Positions 6,332 through 8,005 of a stretch of 8,005 nucleotides of DNA are shown here, in pieces. This DNA is from an uncultured Brachyspira sp. (GTDB lineage Bacteria > Cyanobacteriota > Vampirovibrionia > Gastranaerophilales > Gastranaerophilaceae). Under the pieces are notes generated by a model. It did no database searches and was not told the origin of the DNA. It was given only the letters and a program-made list of their open reading frames with translations. The position numbers and the translations under genes were made by a program. The stretch is taken from the NCBI GenBank assembly GCA_900321895.1, contig ONYB01000204.1, positions 1 through 8,005 on the forward strand, in the 5' to 3' direction. Position 1 is the stretch's first letter. Every line of letters begins with the position of its first letter.

Positions 6332-7348
6332 TTAAAACAAATCCATTTCAATAACTTTTTTACAAATACGAACAGTATTCAAAGCAGCCCCAATCCTAAG
6401 ATTATCGGCAACACACCACAATGAAATACCGTTATTAAAAGCCAAATTTTTACGAATTCTGCCGACAAACACAGGGTTAACTCCTGACGCATCTCGAGTT
6501 GTAGGATACTCGTAATTTTCAGGATTATCCATTACTGTGATACCAAAGGCTTTACCCAAAATTTCTCTGACCTCTTCCGGTGAAATTTCTTTTTCAAACT
6601 CAATATCAACAGCCTCAGAGTGTCCATTATAAACCGGAACTCTTGCCGCCGTGCAAGATATCGGTAAATTTTCATCCAAATGAAGAATTTTTTTCGTTTC
6701 ATTAACGACTTTCATTTCTTCTTTTGTGTAACCATTTTCACAAAATACATCAATTTGTGGGATTACGTTAAACGCAATCGGCTTTTTGAAACATTTATTT
6801 TCAAAATCTTTGCCGGCAAGTCTTGCTTCCGTATTTGCCGTAAGCTCATTAATCGCAGCAAGCCCCGCACCTGAAACAGCCTGATACGTAGAAACAACAA
6901 GCCTTTTAATCTTTGCAACATCGTTCAACGGTTTCAAAACCAACATTAATTGAGAAGTTGAACAATTCGGATTTGCAATAATTCCTTTGTGCTTTTTCAA
7001 ATCCTCATCGTTTACATAGGCAATAACAAGCGGAACATCTTTATCCATTCTGAAAGCAGAAGAATTATCAATCAAAACACCGCCACGTTTAACGATTTCC
7101 GGTGCAAATTTTTGAGAAGTAGAACCGCCTGCCGAAGCAAGAACAATGTTTACACCGTCAAAACTTTCCGGAACAGCCTCCTCAACGGTGTATTCCTTTC
7201 CCTGAAATTGCAATTTCGTGCCTGCACTTTTTGCACTCGATAAAAATTTTATCTCATTATACGGAATTTTTAATTCATCAACTATTTTTGTAATTTCTCT
7301 ACCTACAACACCTGTAGCACCTAAAATCGCAATATTCGGCTTTCTCAT
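6332..7348 (-). CDS. asd: Aspartate-semialdehyde dehydrogenase
   Basis: Asd reduces aspartyl phosphate with NADPH to aspartate semialdehyde, the branch point to lysine/diaminopimelate, threonine and methionine. GATGVVG (10-16) is the dinucleotide-binding loop and ASAGGSTS (71-78) a conserved cofactor-side segment. NPNCST (126-131) holds nucleophile Cys129, YQAVSGAG (155-162) is a family block, and His243 in RVPVYNGHSEAV is the catalytic acid/base. Length (338) is normal for the bacterial enzyme, and all expected active-site residues are present. The start is supported by AGGAG (complement of 7354-7358) 5 nt upstream and by the MRKPNIAILGATG opening. A likely promoter lies at 7387-7414. The unknown 73-residue gene follows after 25 bp. 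Confidence 0.97.
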   Translation of the reverse strand: MRKPNIAILGATGVVGREITKIVDELKIPYNEIKFLSSAKSAGTKLQFQGKEYTVEEAVPESFDGVNIVLASAGGSTSQKFAPEIVKRGGVLIDNSSAFRMDKDVPLVIAYVNDEDLKKHKGIIANPNCSTSQLMLVLKPLNDVAKIKRLVVSTYQAVSGAGLAAINELTANTEARLAGKDFENKCFKKPIAFNVIPQIDVFCENGYTKEEMKVVNETKKILHLDENLPISCTAARVPVYNGHSEAVDIEFEKEISPEEVREILGKAFGITVMDNPENYEYPTTRDASGVNPVFVGRIRKNLAFNNGISLWCVADNLRIGAALNTVRICKKVIEMDLF

Positions 7349-7386
7349 TTAATCTCCTAATCTTTTCAAAAATTCTGTCTTTCATT

Positions 7387-7414
7387 ATTTTATCAGATAA
7401 ATAGAGAATGTTAA
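7387..7414 (-). promoter_or_regulatory. Probable sigma-70-type promoter of asd
   Basis: On the minus strand, -35 TTAACA (complement of 7409-7414) and -10 TAAAAT (complement of 7387-7392) are 16 bp apart. The start point would be near 7380, leaving a leader of about 32 nt. That is too short for a lysine riboswitch or attenuator. Confidence 0.6.
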
Positions 7415-7419
7415 GAGGT

Positions 7420-7449
7420 ATGTGAATTTTTGTTATATTTAATTCACAT
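7420..7449. promoter_or_regulatory. Inverted repeat beside the asd promoter, possible operator
   Basis: ATGTGAATT (7420-7428) and AATTCACAT (7441-7449) are perfect 9-bp arms separated by 12 bp. The repeat begins 6 bp upstream of the predicted asd -35 box, a usual place for a dimeric regulator. A further GTGAA at 7461-7465 could pair with the right arm. No regulator gene is in the window. Confidence 0.35.
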
Positions 7450-7562
7450 TTGACATAGGAGTGAAATCCGCTACAGAGGGGGGTTCAAATCTTGTTATTA
7501 AGATATGTAAAATATATATGGAATATATTTAATTTCTATCAAAAAAGAGTTATAATACATGT

Positions 7563-7645
7563 ATAACCATTTTCTTTATTTTCTCCTACATACTAACCTT
7601 TTACTAATAAGACAAGCCGCCCTCGGGTGGCTGTTTTTCTTTTTT
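7563..7645 (+). ncRNA. Candidate small RNA upstream of a strong terminator
   Basis: A perfect -10 box TATAAT (7551-7556), with a poor -35 (TTTAAT, 7528-7533, 17-bp spacing), would start an RNA near 7563. A clear terminator ends it at 7645, giving about 83 nt. No open frame with a ribosome binding site fits inside. The 5' half is pyrimidine-rich: 7575-7587 (TTTATTTTCTCCT) is complementary to purine-rich ribosome binding sites, including 13 nt of the leader of the 73-residue gene. The terminator needs some plus-strand transcript, and none of the protein genes here supplies it. Existence as a discrete RNA is inference. Confidence 0.35.
7615..7645 (+). terminator. Rho-independent terminator on the plus strand
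   Basis: AGCCGCC (7615-7621) pairs with GGTGGCT (7626-7632), with one G-U pair, around a CTCG loop. A T-rich tail at 7634-7645 follows with one C interruption. The minus strand has no comparable U-run, so this acts on a plus-strand transcript. Confidence 0.75.
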
Positions 7646-7700
7646 GGGAGCAATTCAAAGCATAAGCATTTCCAACAATAAAGGCGATAGAACTATTTAG

Positions 7701-7721
7701 TGAAAGGCGAAAGGTTAAGAG
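7701..7721 (+). repeat. Short TGAAAGG-type tandem repeat
   Basis: TGAAAGG (7701-7707), CGAAAGG (7708-7714) and TTAAGAG (7715-7721) are contiguous 7-bp units. TGAAAGG is the same word found three times after rfaE2. The run GAAAGGTTAAG is shared with the array after lpxD. The stretch 7646-7700 before it shows nothing I can name. Confidence 0.55.
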
Positions 7722-7727
7722 ATTTTT

Positions 7728-7758
7728 AAAACCATGTCATCCTGAGGAGCGAAGCGAC
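7728..7758 (+). repeat. Partial (half) copy of the palindromic element
   Basis: This 31-bp segment contains GTCATCCTGAGGAGCGAAGC. It is the reverse complement of 7860-7890 with one mismatch. It is also a direct, diverged copy of the start of 7784-7827. It looks like a detached arm of the element at 7784-7890. Confidence 0.75.
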
Positions 7759-7783
7759 AATTTGTTATGTTGAGCTTGTTTCT

Positions 7784-7890
7784 AAAACATGTCATTCTGA
7801 GGCACGCAGTGCCGTAAGAATCGCATTACCGTGACCTTTAGCGACAATGCGATCTTTACGTCGCTTCGCTCCTCAAGATGACATGGTTTT
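7784..7890. mobile_element. 107-bp palindromic intergenic element, MITE- or REP-like, non-coding
   Basis: The left arm 7784-7827 and right arm 7846-7890 are reverse complements over about 45 positions, with nine mismatches and one 1-base gap. They are separated by an 18-bp centre (7828-7845). The outer part carries GTCATTCTGAGG (left) and its partner GATGACATGG (right). Most mismatches fall in one patch where each arm has its own mini-hairpin: GGCACGCAGTGCC (7801-7813) on the left, GAGCGAAGC on the right. No open frame, transposase or obvious target-site duplication is seen. Repeats of the GTCATTCTGAG type occur between genes in many bacteria as far as I recall, so mobility by a transposase acting in trans is plausible but unproven. 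Confidence 0.6.
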
Positions 7891-7918
7891 GAAAGACCTT
7901 GTGGTGGAATTTTATCGC

Positions 7919-7955
7919 GAGCTACGCTCTAATAACTGCTTTGGTGCGTAGCACC
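7919..7955. repeat. Two mini-hairpins with 3-nt loops
   Basis: GAGCTACGCTC (7919-7929; 4-bp stem, loop TAC) and GGTGCGTAGCACC (7943-7955; 5-bp stem, loop GTA) lie 13 bp apart. They share the design of GGCACGCAGTGCC at 7801-7813. Confidence 0.6.
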
Positions 7956-7964
7956 TGATTTGAA

Positions 7965-7996
7965 CTTATTACCTTATTCACTTATTCACCTATTAA
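7965..7996. repeat. 8-bp tandem repeat, CTTATTCA type
   Basis: Four contiguous octamers are CTTATTAC (7965-7972), CTTATTCA (7973-7980), CTTATTCA (7981-7988) and CCTATTAA (7989-7996). CTTATTCA is the exact reverse complement of TGAATAAG at 5383-5390. The window ends nine bases later, so the array or its element may continue. Confidence 0.7.
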
Positions 7997-8005
7997 CTTT
8001 TTTTG

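Noticed and set aside
7458..7495. A tRNA-like T-arm signal, GGGGGGTTCAAATC, following a GGA/TCC anticodon-arm-like stretch
   Set aside because: The T-stem does not pair (GGGGG against CTTGT). No D-arm or acceptor stem can be found on either strand, so it is chance or an unrecognisable remnant.
7349..7500. Lysine riboswitch or attenuator upstream of asd
   Set aside because: The predicted transcript start leaves a leader of only about 32 nt. I see no lysine-aptamer core and no minus-strand terminator in the leader.
7551..7570. A six-codon minus-strand leader peptide (ATG at 7570, preceded by AGGAG at 12 nt)
   Set aside because: It is too short to support, lies 200 bp from asd with no linked regulatory structure, and is better explained by the plus-strand pyrimidine-rich stretch and the near-palindrome around the TATAAT box.
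7965..7996. CRISPR-like repetition
   Set aside because: Units are 8 bp and contiguous, with no spacers, no long repeats and no cas genes nearby.

Overview
The window is about 8 kb of AT-rich bacterial chromosome. The genes are ordinary housekeeping genes of an organism with a lipopolysaccharide outer membrane: lipid A synthesis, a heptose nucleotide step, aspartate-family amino acid synthesis, protein targeting and transcription antitermination. NusB starts with an MQARRAARELA-type N-terminus and carries a long internal insertion, as in cyanobacterial NusB. The nusB-ftsY neighbourhood, which I recall from cyanobacteria, points the same way. With the low GC this best fits a non-photosynthetic cyanobacterial relative (Vampirovibrionia/Melainabacteria, Gastranaerophilales-like). 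That placement is inference; nothing here is a taxonomic marker.

Layout. (1) 1-1154, plus strand: the 3' part of an alpha-amylase-family (GH13) protein, closed by a strong hairpin terminator. (2) 1264-2840, plus strand: nusB and ftsY, 2 bp apart. (3) 2852-2877: a short symmetric terminator shared with the converging genes. (4) 2897-5343, minus strand: lpxD, lpxC, fabZ in transcription order. (5) 5503-7348, minus strand: asd, a 73-residue protein of unknown function, and rfaE2. (6) 7349-8005: no protein gene. It holds the likely asd promoter with a flanking inverted repeat, a plus-strand terminator with a candidate small RNA, and a dense cluster of intergenic repeats.

How the genes relate. 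LpxC, LpxD and FabZ act on hydroxyacyl chains for lipid A and membrane fatty acids, and RfaE2 activates heptose for the LPS core, so 2897-5973 is an envelope cluster. Asd makes aspartate semialdehyde, the precursor of diaminopimelate/lysine (also needed for peptidoglycan), threonine and methionine. lpxA, which often follows fabZ, is not here because transcription appears to end right after fabZ.

The most unusual material is between genes. Three gaps (lpxD/lpxC, rfaE2/lpxD and downstream-right of asd) contain related 7-8 bp tandem repeats (TGAAAGG/TTAAGGAG-like and TGAATAAG/CTTATTCA-like). In two of the gaps these flank tiny GC-rich hairpins. The right end also has a 107-bp imperfect palindrome with roughly 45-bp arms plus an extra half copy. 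This looks like a dispersed, non-coding palindromic repeat family rather than a new protein system. I see no defence, phage, CRISPR or biosynthetic cluster in the window.
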